Below, piece after piece: positions 55,135-64,000 of a stretch of DNA of 64,000 bases. Both the position numbers and the translations under genes were made by a program. The notes under the pieces were generated by a model, which saw only the letters and a program-made list of their open reading frames with translations, did not search any database and was not told the DNA's origin. The DNA is from Zoogloea sp. (GTDB taxonomy: Bacteria; Pseudomonadota; Gammaproteobacteria; Burkholderiales; Rhodocyclaceae). Position 1 is the stretch's first letter. Each line of letters starts with the position of its first letter. The stretch lies in NCBI RefSeq assembly GCF_023150065.1, contig NZ_JAKLLN010000005.1, positions 1-64,000 of the forward strand, read 5' to 3'.

Positions 55135-57228
55135 TTGATCGTTTCGATGCTCCTCCGCCTCTCCGCCTTCCTCTCCAATCTCCGCGCTTCGCCTCAGCCT
55201 GGTGCCTTGCTCGTTCTCCTTGTCACGACCCTGGTGACCGGCGTGGCCTGGAGCGTCGCATATGTGCGTGCGGGAAAGACGGCCGAGCAAGGCCTGGCAC
55301 AACAGGCGGAGGTGATCCGCCAGGCGATAGTCCGGCGTATCGAGGATTACAGCGTGCTCCTGGCCCGATGCGCCGAGCCAAGCCGGGCGGAGCGGCTTGA
55401 GCCGGAGGGTGATGGCCTCCGTCCGGGCTACCTGCCCGCCACCGCCCTCGGGTCGGACACCGTCTTGGCGGACTGGCTTCACAGCCTCTCGGTAGATGGC
55501 GGGCCGCGCCTGTCTCCGGTGATGCGCTGGCCTGATGGCAGCAAGCCGGAGCCCGGGTTGGCCCTGGCCGCCGGTGCTCGGGATGGCCTGCGTGCCAGGG
55601 GCTTTGTTTACCTCCCTCTGGCGCTGGATGAACTGCTTCAGGATATCCCGGGGGTAGGGCGAGCCGGGGTGTCCGTACAGCTGTCGGATACGTCGCCGGG
55701 TGGAGAGCCGCCGCGCGTCCTTTTCCGCTCCGCCAGTCAGGTCCCGAAGGATGCGCCCCGGGTCAGCCTTCCGGTTGGACTGCCCGGGCGGACCTGGAGC
55801 CTCGAAGTGGCCGGCTACCCCCTCTCGACGGGGTTTGACCCGGCTTACCTTGGCGTGCTCGGCCTGGGTGTCAATGGTCTGCTGTTCGCAGGCGTGCTGG
55901 CTTTGCGTCGTCAGCCAGAACCCACGGCAGGTGATGACATCGGGCCGCAAGATGCAGAGTCCGGCCACCCGTCGCCCTCGGGGCCCGGGGGAGGCGGAGC
56001 GGTGGAGTGTGACAATCCCGGTGAGCAAAGCCGCTTCTTCTCCCACGTCAGCGAGGAGATCCGCGGCGCGCTGCAGACCATCACCCTCTCGACCCGTCTG
56101 TGCCTGGATGCCCGGGTCAGCGAATTGCAGCGGGAATACCTGGAGTGTTCGCTCAGGACCAGCAGCCAGCTGGTGGATACGCTCAATGGCGTGCTCGACC
56201 TGCTGATGATCGAGGCCGGGGAGTTGAGGGTGACGGAGGAGAACTTCGAAGTCCGCCCGCTGATCCTGGAGCTTGCCGAACTCACCGAGGCCTGGCTTCA
56301 AGGCAAGGATGTGCGCCTGGCGTGGTCGCTCGCGGATGACGTGCCCGCTGTCCTGCAGGGTGATCGGAGCTTGTTGTACAAGGCACTCTTCAGCCTGTGC
56401 AGAAACGCGGCCCGTTGTTCGAGCACCGGGCAGATCTGCATTGACTGCCGCCTGGCCCGCTGGGAAGGGGTCAATGCCGTTCTTGATTTCTGTGTCGAGG
56501 GCGGTTCCGCAGACGATCTCGAAGCCCGGCCGGCCATGCGCTCCGACGTACCGGAGGGCATGGCCGGGCCGGGCTTTGGTTTGGCTGTGAGTCGACGCCT
56601 GGTTGAGCTGCAGGGGGGCACCCTGTGGGTGGGCGAGGCCAGCGGCGGCGGCTCGGTGGTGCATTTCACCCTTCCCTTTGCCCCGGCGACGAGCACCAGT
56701 GCCAAGGGGCGGGAGCCGCGCAGCGTCGTGCGGCGACGGGGAAATCCGTGGCAGGTCACGGGGGCTCCACTGGGGGCCCACGTGCTCGTGGTCGATGACA
56801 ATTCGGTGAATCGATATGTGGCGCGGGAGATGTTGACCCGGATGGGCCTGAGCGTCAGCGAGGCAAGCACGGGCCTGGATGCCCTGCAACGTCTACGCGA
56901 AGGTGGTGTGGACCTGGTGTTGATGGATCTGCGCATGCCCGACATGGGGGGCTGCGAAGCCGTTCGCCTGGTGCGGGGCATCCCGGCGTTACGCACACTG
57001 CCCATCATTGCCATGACGGCCAATGCCTCCTCGGCAGTGGCGGCCGAATGCCGTGATTCCGGCATGGATGACCTGCTCATCAAGCCAGTCGATCCCTCCA
57101 GCCTGAGCATGGTGCTGAGTCGTCATCTGGGGCGTCCGGAGTCCCATGCTTCTTCCGATCCCGGCAGTGGTCCATTCCACGGTGTGTTTGTCTCCCTCTC
57201 CAGTGCTTCGAATCAAAGGAAAGACTGA
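55135..57228 (+). CDS. Hybrid histidine-kinase-like protein with receiver domain, H-box His absent
   Basis: RFFSHVSEEIRGALQ at H-box; NAARCS N-box; GFGLAVSRRLVELQGG; receiver VLVVDDNSVNR...LVLMDLRMPDMGG. Confidence 0.85.
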   Translation: MIVSMLLRLSAFLSNLRASPQPGALLVLLVTTLVTGVAWSVAYVRAGKTAEQGLAQQAEVIRQAIVRRIEDYSVLLARCAEPSRAERLEPEGDGLRPGYLPATALGSDTVLADWLHSLSVDGGPRLSPVMRWPDGSKPEPGLALAAGARDGLRARGFVYLPLALDELLQDIPGVGRAGVSVQLSDTSPGGEPPRVLFRSASQVPKDAPRVSLPVGLPGRTWSLEVAGYPLSTGFDPAYLGVLGLGVNGLLFAGVLALRRQPEPTAGDDIGPQDAESGHPSPSGPGGGGAVECDNPGEQSRFFSHVSEEIRGALQTITLSTRLCLDARVSELQREYLECSLRTSSQLVDTLNGVLDLLMIEAGELRVTEENFEVRPLILELAELTEAWLQGKDVRLAWSLADDVPAVLQGDRSLLYKALFSLCRNAARCSSTGQICIDCRLARWEGVNAVLDFCVEGGSADDLEARPAMRSDVPEGMAGPGFGLAVSRRLVELQGGTLWVGEASGGGSVVHFTLPFAPATSTSAKGREPRSVVRRRGNPWQVTGAPLGAHVLVVDDNSVNRYVAREMLTRMGLSVSEASTGLDALQRLREGGVDLVLMDLRMPDMGGCEAVRLVRGIPALRTLPIIAMTANASSAVAAECRDSGMDDLLIKPVDPSSLSMVLSRHLGRPESHASSDPGSGPFHGVFVSLSSASNQRKD

Positions 57229-57231
57229 ATC

Positions 57232-57597
57232 ATGAAGACCATTCTGCTGGTGGACGACTCCGCCACCGTCCTGTTGTCGATCTCCAGCATCCTGACCAAG
57301 GAGGGGTACGCCGTCGAGAAGGCCTCCAGCGCCGAGGCGGGCCTGGCCTTGCTCAATACGGGCAAGAAGATCGATCTGCTCATCACCGACCTGAACATGC
57401 CAGGCATGAGCGGGATCGAGTTCATCAAGGTGGTGCGCCAGCTCGCCGCCTGTCGTTTTACGCCGATCCTGTTTCTGACCACTGAATCACAACAGGCGCG
57501 GCGTCAGGAAGCAAAGGCTGCCGGGGCCTCGGGCTGGCTGGTCAAGCCGGCCACCGCGGAACAATTGCTGGGTGCCATCAAGATGGTGCTGCGCTGA
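57232..57597 (+). CDS. CheY-like single-domain response regulator
   Basis: [18 protein letters not shown] ... [13 protein letters not shown] ... GWLVKPAT. Confidence 0.92.
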   Translation: MKTILLVDDSATVLLSISSILTKEGYAVEKASSAEAGLALLNTGKKIDLLITDLNMPGMSGIEFIKVVRQLAACRFTPILFLTTESQQARRQEAKAAGASGWLVKPATAEQLLGAIKMVLR

Positions 57598-57605
57598 GGC
57601 CGGCC

Positions 57606-58868
57606 ATGATGACGTCGCGCTTGTTGGCCAGGGCCATCACGGTTGCGTTGCTGACGGCCCTGGGGGCCGGCCTGGTCGTGCTCGTCGGCAGCGCGGGTAT
57701 GCACCGGCTCAGTGAAGCCATCGGGCTCGGGCTGCCGGTCGCCGAGGCCTGCGGGGCCATGCTCATCGTGCTTGTCGCCAATCTGGCCCAGGCCACGTTT
57801 TCACGGGCTCTGTTCCGGGATGCCTTCCTCGGTGCCGCGTCCGAACCGGTGGAGAGCGACGCTGCGCGCAGCCGCCGCGAGGCCGGCGAGTGGGTGGTGG
57901 CAGAGATTGTCCAGGTCCGGCAATTCACCGTCGCCTTGCGCCAGCAGCTCGAGTCGGTGGTGGGGGCAACCGAGGGCGCGGCCCTGGCCATCGTGCAGCG
58001 CCTCTCGGACATCGACGGGAAGATCTCCGAGCTCGATCAACTGGTCGCCGATTCCGTTGTTGATTCGGGCCGGGCGGCGTCCGACTCGGCCCGCGAGATC
58101 GACAACAACAAGGCCTTGATTGCCTCGATGAACGCCTATATCGCCTTCCGCATGGAGGAGTCCGCCCGCGACCGCGACCGTGTGGTGGAGGTGACCGCCG
58201 AGGCCGAGTCCCTGGGCCGTCTGGTCAAGCTGATCCGCAGCATCTCCAGTCAGACCAACCTCCTGGCGCTCAACGCCGCCATCGAGGCGGCCCGTGCCGG
58301 AGCGGCCGGGCGGGGCTTTGCGGTGGTTGCGGACGAGGTGCGCAAGCTCTCCGGCGAGACCGACAAGGCGGTCGAGCAGATCAATCAGGGGATTGTCGGG
58401 GTGGCCGACGCCATCAACAGTCAGTTCCGCGACAAGATTGCCCAGGACAAGATCGATGAAGAGAAGGGCCGCCTGCAGCATTTTGCGGCCCAGCTGGATG
58501 GCCTGAACGAGAAGTACGGTGCGCTCATTGAAGGCCAGACCCGGGTCGCCCTGTCCATCGGTCATACCAGTCGTGAGCTCAAGCTGCAATTCATGGATGC
58601 GATGGCGAGTGTGCAGTTCCAGGATCTGACACGTCAGCAACTGGAGCAGGTGTCGGCCACCCTCGATCATCTGGATGCCCATTTCTCACACCTGAGCGAA
58701 CGCCTTGAGCGGGCCGACGATGCCGCATTCGAGGCCCGTTCCCTGGTGGGCAGCCTGGACCGGATCTTCGACAGCTATGTCATGGATTCCCAGCGTCAGC
58801 ACCACCGCCAGGCGCTGGGCCAGAGCGCGCCGCGTACCGAGACGCTGCCGACGGTTGAACTCTTCTAG
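57606..58868 (+). CDS. Methyl-accepting chemotaxis-like protein
   Basis: [48 protein letters not shown]. Confidence 0.9.
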   Translation: MMTSRLLARAITVALLTALGAGLVVLVGSAGMHRLSEAIGLGLPVAEACGAMLIVLVANLAQATFSRALFRDAFLGAASEPVESDAARSRREAGEWVVAEIVQVRQFTVALRQQLESVVGATEGAALAIVQRLSDIDGKISELDQLVADSVVDSGRAASDSAREIDNNKALIASMNAYIAFRMEESARDRDRVVEVTAEAESLGRLVKLIRSISSQTNLLALNAAIEAARAGAAGRGFAVVADEVRKLSGETDKAVEQINQGIVGVADAINSQFRDKIAQDKIDEEKGRLQHFAAQLDGLNEKYGALIEGQTRVALSIGHTSRELKLQFMDAMASVQFQDLTRQQLEQVSATLDHLDAHFSHLSERLERADDAAFEARSLVGSLDRIFDSYVMDSQRQHHRQALGQSAPRTETLPTVELF

Positions 58869-58877
58869 GAGCAGACG

Positions 58878-59189
58878 ATGACTGGACAGGCGAGCACCAC
58901 GCTGACCATCGAAGGGCCCTTGTGCATCTACACCGCGGTGGACAACAAGCTTCGCCTGATGGAAGCCCTGCACCGCAGCGCAGTGCTGGAGGTGGATCTG
59001 TCGCGAGTGGATGAGTTCGACAGCGCCGGCTTCCAGTTGCTCGTGCTGGTGCGGCGTGAGGGCTTGCGGCTGGGCCGGACGGTCCGCCTGTGCGGCCACT
59101 CGGCCGCAGTCCGTGATGTTCTGGTTTTCTACAACTTCGATGCCTATTTCGGTGAGCCGATGGTGCTTTCGGCCGGGCAGGGACAGTGA
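58878..59189 (+). CDS. STAS-domain protein
   Basis: LEVDLSRVDEFDSAGFQLLVLVRREGLRLGRTVRLCGHSAAVRDVL. Confidence 0.82.
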   Translation: MTGQASTTLTIEGPLCIYTAVDNKLRLMEALHRSAVLEVDLSRVDEFDSAGFQLLVLVRREGLRLGRTVRLCGHSAAVRDVLVFYNFDAYFGEPMVLSAGQGQ

Positions 59190-59198
59190 GACAGACCC

Positions 59199-61379
59199 AT
59201 GAGTGATGATATCCATGGCGTATTCGTGCAGGAGGCCCGGGAGCGTCTCGACGAGATGGAGGCGGGGCTGCTGCGCCTGGAGCAGGGCGATCCGGACCCG
59301 GAGATCCTCCACGGGATCTTCCGTGCCGCCCACACCATCAAGGGGGCGGCAGGCATCGTCGAGCTGACCGGCATTGAAGCCTTCACCCACGTACTCGAGA
59401 ATCTGCTTGATCGTCTGCGCAACCTGGAGATCTCGGCTGACGTGGGGCTGGTGAGCTTGTTGCTGCGGTGTTGTGATCACCTGGACGCCCTGGTGAAACG
59501 CGTCGAGGTTGGCATGATCGATCCGGACCCGACACTCGATGCGCAAGGTGATGCGCTTGTGACTGCCTTGCGGAACATGGCCGGGCAGGCTGCCGGCCCG
59601 CACCCGGTGGCGCTGTCAAGGACTGAAGAGGGTGTCCTGCTGCGGGACGGAGACGCCGCAGCGATGAACGACTGCTGGCATGTTTCCATTCGATTCGGTC
59701 GTGACGTGCTGCGGAACGGCATGGACCCGCTGGCTTTCCTGCGCTATCTGCAGGGGCTGGGTGACATCGTCCATCTGGCAACCCTGGTGGATGGCATGCC
59801 CGAACCGGCGGACATGGATCCGGAGAGTTGCTACCTGGGATTTGAGATCAGCCTGCGCAGTGAAGCCGGGAAGGCCGCCATCGAGCAGGTCTTCCAGTTC
59901 GTGCAGGACGACTGCGAGCTGCGCATCCTTCCACCCAACAGCCGGGTCAGTGAATACATTGACCTGATTGCCAGCCTGCCCGAGGAGACCCTGCGCCTGG
60001 GAGAAATCCTGCTCCGCTGCGGCGCGCTGACCGCGGAGGAACTGGCCCGTGGCCTGGCCCTGCAGGCGCAGGGTGCGGACTGCGGTGATTCCCCGGCCCA
60101 GCCCCTCGGCGAAATCCTCGTGGCGAGCAATCAGGTCCAGACCGAGATCGTCGAGGCGGCTGCAGCAAAGCAGAAGTCGGTCGCCGAGCGCAAGGCGGTC
60201 GATGCGCGCCTCATCCGCGTTCAGGCCGAGAAGCTCGATCAGTTGATCGACTTGGTCGGCGAATTGGTGATTGCCGGTGCGGCGGCCAATCTGATGGCCC
60301 GGAGCAGCGGTCAGGCTGGCCTGGTGGAGTCGACCTCGATGCTGTCCCGGCTGGTCGAGAGCATTCGCGATTCCGCACTGCAGCTGCGCATGGTGCAGAT
60401 CGGCGAGACATTCAACCGCTTTCAACGCGTGGTGCGTGATGTCTCGCGGGATCTGGGCAAGGACGTCGCGCTGGTGGTCAGCGGCGGCGAGACCGAGCTG
60501 GACAAATCGGTGGTGGAAAAGATCGGCGATCCGCTGATGCACCTCGTGCGCAATGCGATGGACCACGGTATCGAGTCGGCCGATCTGCGCCAGGCCCGGG
60601 GCAAGCCCGCACGCGGTTGCCTGCGCCTGCATGCCGCCCATGACTCCGGCAGCATCCTGATCGAGGTCAGTGACGATGGTGGCGGGCTGAACCGGGCGCG
60701 CATCCTTGCCAAGGCCATCGAGCGCGGCATCGTACAGGCGGGTGCCGAGCTGGCCGATCACGAGATCTGCAATCTCATCTTCGAGCCCGGCTTCTCCACG
60801 GCGGACAAGGTCACCAATCTGTCGGGCCGCGGGGTCGGCATGGATGTGGTGCGCAAGAACATCCAGGCCTTGCGGGGGACCGTGGAGGTGAGTTCGGTGG
60901 AGGGGCAGGGGAGTTGTTTCAATATTCGTCTCCCTCTGACCCTGGCCATCATCGATGGATTTCTCGCCGGGGTTGGACGTGCCTCCTACGTGCTGCCCCT
61001 TGAGAGCGTCGTCGAGTGTCTCGAACTGCGTGGTGGCAGTTGGGAGCGTGACTACCTGGATCTGCGTGGCGAGGTGCTCCCCTTTGTCCGTCTGCGCGAG
61101 CTCTTCGAGATCGCCGGGCCCGGCCCGACGCGGGAGAACGTCATCGTCGTGAAGAGCGGCGGCAGCAAGGTCGGCATCGTTGTGGATGCGCTGCAGGGTG
61201 AGTGCCAGACCGTCATCAAACCCCTCGCCACCCTTTTCAGGAATCTGCGCGGGATCGCCGGCTCCACCATCCTCGGCAGCGGGGATGTTGCGCTGATCCT
61301 GGATGTGGATGCCATCGTCCGGATCGCCGCGGGTGGCGAGCAGAAACGCCTGCTGACCAGCGTCAGCATGGACCGATAA
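59199..61379 (+). CDS. cheA: Chemotaxis histidine kinase CheA
   Basis: Hpt AAHTIKGAAGIVEL; HLVRNAMDHGIE; FSTADKVTNLSGRGVGMDVVRKNI; CheW-like C-terminus. Confidence 0.94.
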   Translation: MSDDIHGVFVQEARERLDEMEAGLLRLEQGDPDPEILHGIFRAAHTIKGAAGIVELTGIEAFTHVLENLLDRLRNLEISADVGLVSLLLRCCDHLDALVKRVEVGMIDPDPTLDAQGDALVTALRNMAGQAAGPHPVALSRTEEGVLLRDGDAAAMNDCWHVSIRFGRDVLRNGMDPLAFLRYLQGLGDIVHLATLVDGMPEPADMDPESCYLGFEISLRSEAGKAAIEQVFQFVQDDCELRILPPNSRVSEYIDLIASLPEETLRLGEILLRCGALTAEELARGLALQAQGADCGDSPAQPLGEILVASNQVQTEIVEAAAAKQKSVAERKAVDARLIRVQAEKLDQLIDLVGELVIAGAAANLMARSSGQAGLVESTSMLSRLVESIRDSALQLRMVQIGETFNRFQRVVRDVSRDLGKDVALVVSGGETELDKSVVEKIGDPLMHLVRNAMDHGIESADLRQARGKPARGCLRLHAAHDSGSILIEVSDDGGGLNRARILAKAIERGIVQAGAELADHEICNLIFEPGFSTADKVTNLSGRGVGMDVVRKNIQALRGTVEVSSVEGQGSCFNIRLPLTLAIIDGFLAGVGRASYVLPLESVVECLELRGGSWERDYLDLRGEVLPFVRLRELFEIAGPGPTRENVIVVKSGGSKVGIVVDALQGECQTVIKPLATLFRNLRGIAGSTILGSGDVALILDVDAIVRIAAGGEQKRLLTSVSMDR

Positions 61380-61385
61380 CACTCA

Positions 61386-63014
61386 ATGGAGATCAGGGAA
61401 ATGTTCAAGAATCTGCGGATCGGTACCCGCCTCGCCATAGGCTTCGGCCTGACCGTGCTGATGATGGTGATCCTGGCGAGTGTCGCCTATGTCCGGATCA
61501 GTCAGCTCGGTGCTTCGATTGAAGACATCACGGAGGACAAGTATCCCAAGACGGTCCAGGCCAATGACATTCTCGGCAACATCAACGTGATCGCCCGGGC
61601 CATGCGCAACTCCCTGTTGGTCAGGACGCCGGAGGAGGCACAGAAGGAACTTGAGCGCCTCATCGAGGCACGCAAGAAGATCGCCGAGGCCTTCGACCGG
61701 CTCAAGGAAACCATCCGCTCGCCGGAGGGCAAGGCTCGCCTGGATGCGGCACTGGAAACGCGCCGGATCTACATTGCGGATCAGGATCGCTTCCTTGAAT
61801 TCCAGAAGGCGGGCAAGCGCGATGAGGCAACGGATTTCCTGGTCCAGTCGGTGCGGCGCAGCCAGGGCGATTACATCAAGGCGGTCAATGAGCTGATTGT
61901 CTTCCAGGGTGGTTTGATGGCCGAGGAGGGACGTCGGGCCGGGGTCATGGCTGAGTCGGCACGCACCCAGATCCTGGTGCTGGCGGTGGTGGCCTTCCTG
62001 TTTGCCGCGGCCTTCAGCGTGTGGATCACCCGCTCCATCACCCGGCCCATCGCCGACTCCGTGGAGGCGGCCAATCGCTTGGCGGAAGGCGATCTGAGCG
62101 TCCACATCGAGGTGGATTCCAAGGACGAGATGGGGCAGCTCAAGGCAGCCATGAAGGGCATGGTGGACAAGCTCGCCCACATCATCGGGGAGGTGCGCAG
62201 CTCGGCCGACACCCTGTCGGCGGCGGCGGAGCAGGTCTCGGCCACGGCCCAGTCCCTCAGCCAGGGTTCGTCGGAGCAGGCGGCCTCCGTCGAGGAGATT
62301 TCTGCCACCGTCGAGCAGGCATCGGCCAGCGTCAGCCAGAACACCGAGAACGCCAGGGTCACCGATGGCATGGCCAGCAAGGCGGCGGACGAGGCTCAGG
62401 ATGGGGGGCGTGCGGTGAAGGATACCGTGAGTGCCATGCAGGCCATCGCCGACAAGATCGGCATCATCGATGACATTGCCTATCAGACCAATCTGCTGGC
62501 CTTGAACGCCGCCATCGAGGCGGCCCGGGCTGGCGAGCACGGGAAGGGCTTTGCCGTGGTGGCGGCCGAGGTGCGCAAGCTGGCCGAGCGCAGCCAGGTG
62601 GCGGCCCAGGAAATCGGTGGCCTCGCCAGCTCCAGTGTGAAGCAGGCCGAGAAGGCAGGCAGCCTGCTCGATGACATGGTGCCCGTCATCCGCAAGACGT
62701 CCGAGCTGGTACAGGAGATCGCGTCAGCCTCGGCGGAGCAGTCCGGTGGCATCGCCCAGATCAACAGCGCCATGAATCAGCTCAACCAGGTGACCCAGCA
62801 GAGCGCGTCGGCATCGGAGGAACTGGCGGCCACGTCCGAAGAAATGGGTGGGCAGGCCGAGCAGCTGCAGCAGCTGATGAACTTCTTCCGCCTTGGTGCG
62901 GGTGAAGGAAGCCGGGCACCCGCCGCGGCCGCCGTGCGTCCCCGTGCGCAGCATAGGGGGCGTCAGGCGAAGCTGCAGCCTGTCGAGTCCGAGCTCGATT
63001 TCGTGCGTTTCTGA
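61386..63014 (+). CDS. Methyl-accepting chemotaxis protein with HAMP
   Basis: Two TM segments, [74 protein letters not shown]. Confidence 0.94.
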   Translation: MEIREMFKNLRIGTRLAIGFGLTVLMMVILASVAYVRISQLGASIEDITEDKYPKTVQANDILGNINVIARAMRNSLLVRTPEEAQKELERLIEARKKIAEAFDRLKETIRSPEGKARLDAALETRRIYIADQDRFLEFQKAGKRDEATDFLVQSVRRSQGDYIKAVNELIVFQGGLMAEEGRRAGVMAESARTQILVLAVVAFLFAAAFSVWITRSITRPIADSVEAANRLAEGDLSVHIEVDSKDEMGQLKAAMKGMVDKLAHIIGEVRSSADTLSAAAEQVSATAQSLSQGSSEQAASVEEISATVEQASASVSQNTENARVTDGMASKAADEAQDGGRAVKDTVSAMQAIADKIGIIDDIAYQTNLLALNAAIEAARAGEHGKGFAVVAAEVRKLAERSQVAAQEIGGLASSSVKQAEKAGSLLDDMVPVIRKTSELVQEIASASAEQSGGIAQINSAMNQLNQVTQQSASASEELAATSEEMGGQAEQLQQLMNFFRLGAGEGSRAPAAAAVRPRAQHRGRQAKLQPVESELDFVRF

Positions 63015-63024
63015 GGAGATCGGG

Positions 63025-63573
63025 ATGGAGCATGTGTCCCACCTGCCGGCTGCGAGCGCCTCATCCGCGGGCAAGGCGGCCGGTCCGTGTCAGTACCTGA
63101 CCTTCTCGCTGGAAGGGCAGATCTTCGGCATCGGCATCCTGCATGTGAAGGAGATCATCGAGTATGGCAGCCTGACCGAGATCCCCATGATGCCGCCGTC
63201 GATCCGTGGTGTGATCAACCTGCGCGGTGCTGTCGTGCCGGTCATCGACCTGGCCGCCCGCTTCGGCGGTGAGCCTACCGGCGTGGGGCGCCGGACCTGC
63301 ATCATCATCATCGAGCAGCCCGAAGAAGACGGCTGCCGCGACATGGGCGTGGTGGTGGATGCGGTCAATGAGGTGATCGATATTCCCCTGTCCGACATGA
63401 CACCACCCCCGGGCTTCGGTGCCCGGGTGCGTACCGACTTCATCGACGGGATGGGGCGGGTCGGGGGACGTTTCATCATCATCCTCAATGTGCCCCGGGT
63501 GCTGTCCGTCGAGGAGATGGCCCTGCTGGATGGGCTCGGCCAGGGGGCTTTGCCCGAGGGAGGTCGCTCGTGA
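63025..63573 (+). CDS. cheW: CheW
   Basis: YLTFSLEGQIFGIGILHVKEIIEYGSLTEIPMMPPSIRGVINLRGAVVPVIDLAARFG. Confidence 0.93.
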   Translation: MEHVSHLPAASASSAGKAAGPCQYLTFSLEGQIFGIGILHVKEIIEYGSLTEIPMMPPSIRGVINLRGAVVPVIDLAARFGGEPTGVGRRTCIIIIEQPEEDGCRDMGVVVDAVNEVIDIPLSDMTPPPGFGARVRTDFIDGMGRVGGRFIIILNVPRVLSVEEMALLDGLGQGALPEGGRS

Positions 63574-63902
63574 GCGATGCCGCACCTTCCGGTGCCGATG
63601 GCGTCGAGGTGCAGCGTGTCGGCCATGTCTGTCTGATCCGCCCCCGCGGTCGTTTCGACTACAACCTGTACGGCGCCTTCCATGCGGCCGCTCAGCGTGC
63701 GCACGCCATGGACGGGGTGTCCGAATTTCAGGTGGATCTGGACGATGTTGTCTATCTGGACAGCAGCGCCCTCGGCATGCTGCTCAAGTTCCAGGCGGAT
63801 ATTCGGCCGACAGGTGGCAGCTTGACGCTCCTCCATGCCAAGGGGGTTGTCCGCGAAATTCTCGATATCGCCAATATCCAGGCGATCATCGCCTTGCGCT
63901 GA
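63570..63902 (+). CDS. STAS-domain protein
   Basis: FQVDLDDVVYLDSSALGMLLKFQADIRPTGGSLTLLHAKGVVREIL; overlaps cheW stop. Confidence 0.85.
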   Translation: MSDAAPSGADGVEVQRVGHVCLIRPRGRFDYNLYGAFHAAAQRAHAMDGVSEFQVDLDDVVYLDSSALGMLLKFQADIRPTGGSLTLLHAKGVVREILDIANIQAIIALR

Positions 63903-64000
63903 GGGGCCCTGAGGATGCTCGAATGCCGCCTGGAGCGCTGGTGATGTTCATGACGGAGACCCCATGGCTGATGCCCGGAGGGGCTGTCCTGATTGGCGTA

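Overview
High-GC window whose nif/fix gene content suggests a betaproteobacterial diazotroph (taxonomy is inference). From left to right: the 3' end of a probable group II intron; a decayed IS3-family element; an MFS transporter with a divergent AraC regulator; a CPA2 antiporter; a flavodoxin-like protein; nifJ with a dihydroorotate-dehydrogenase-like gene; nifE-nifN-nifX-(DUF269)-(DUF683)-fdx-nifQ; an accessory catabolic/outer-membrane cluster (SDR, AraC, two paralogous divergent cupins, DUF1302, DUF1329, YCF48-like, RND/MMPL, SDR); a fossil chromosomal integron (decayed intI, putative attI, eight gene cassettes with attC sites, about 29.7-35.1 kb); a minus-strand operon nifV-cysE-nifW-fixABCX plus four small accessory genes; a decayed IS21 istA; a minus-strand ISC-type Fe-S operon (iscS-iscU-two A-type carriers-hscA-fdx) preceded by a good sigma54 site and a NifA-type UAS; divergent nifA; and a signalling cluster (diguanylate cyclase, hybrid kinase-like protein lacking the H-box His, receiver, two MCP-like proteins, two STAS proteins, CheA, CheW). 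The most unusual content is the integron with mostly unrecognisable cassette products. The NifA/sigma54-type ISC operon without hscB/iscR comes second. No database search or folding program was run; all family calls are from motif and sequence recognition.
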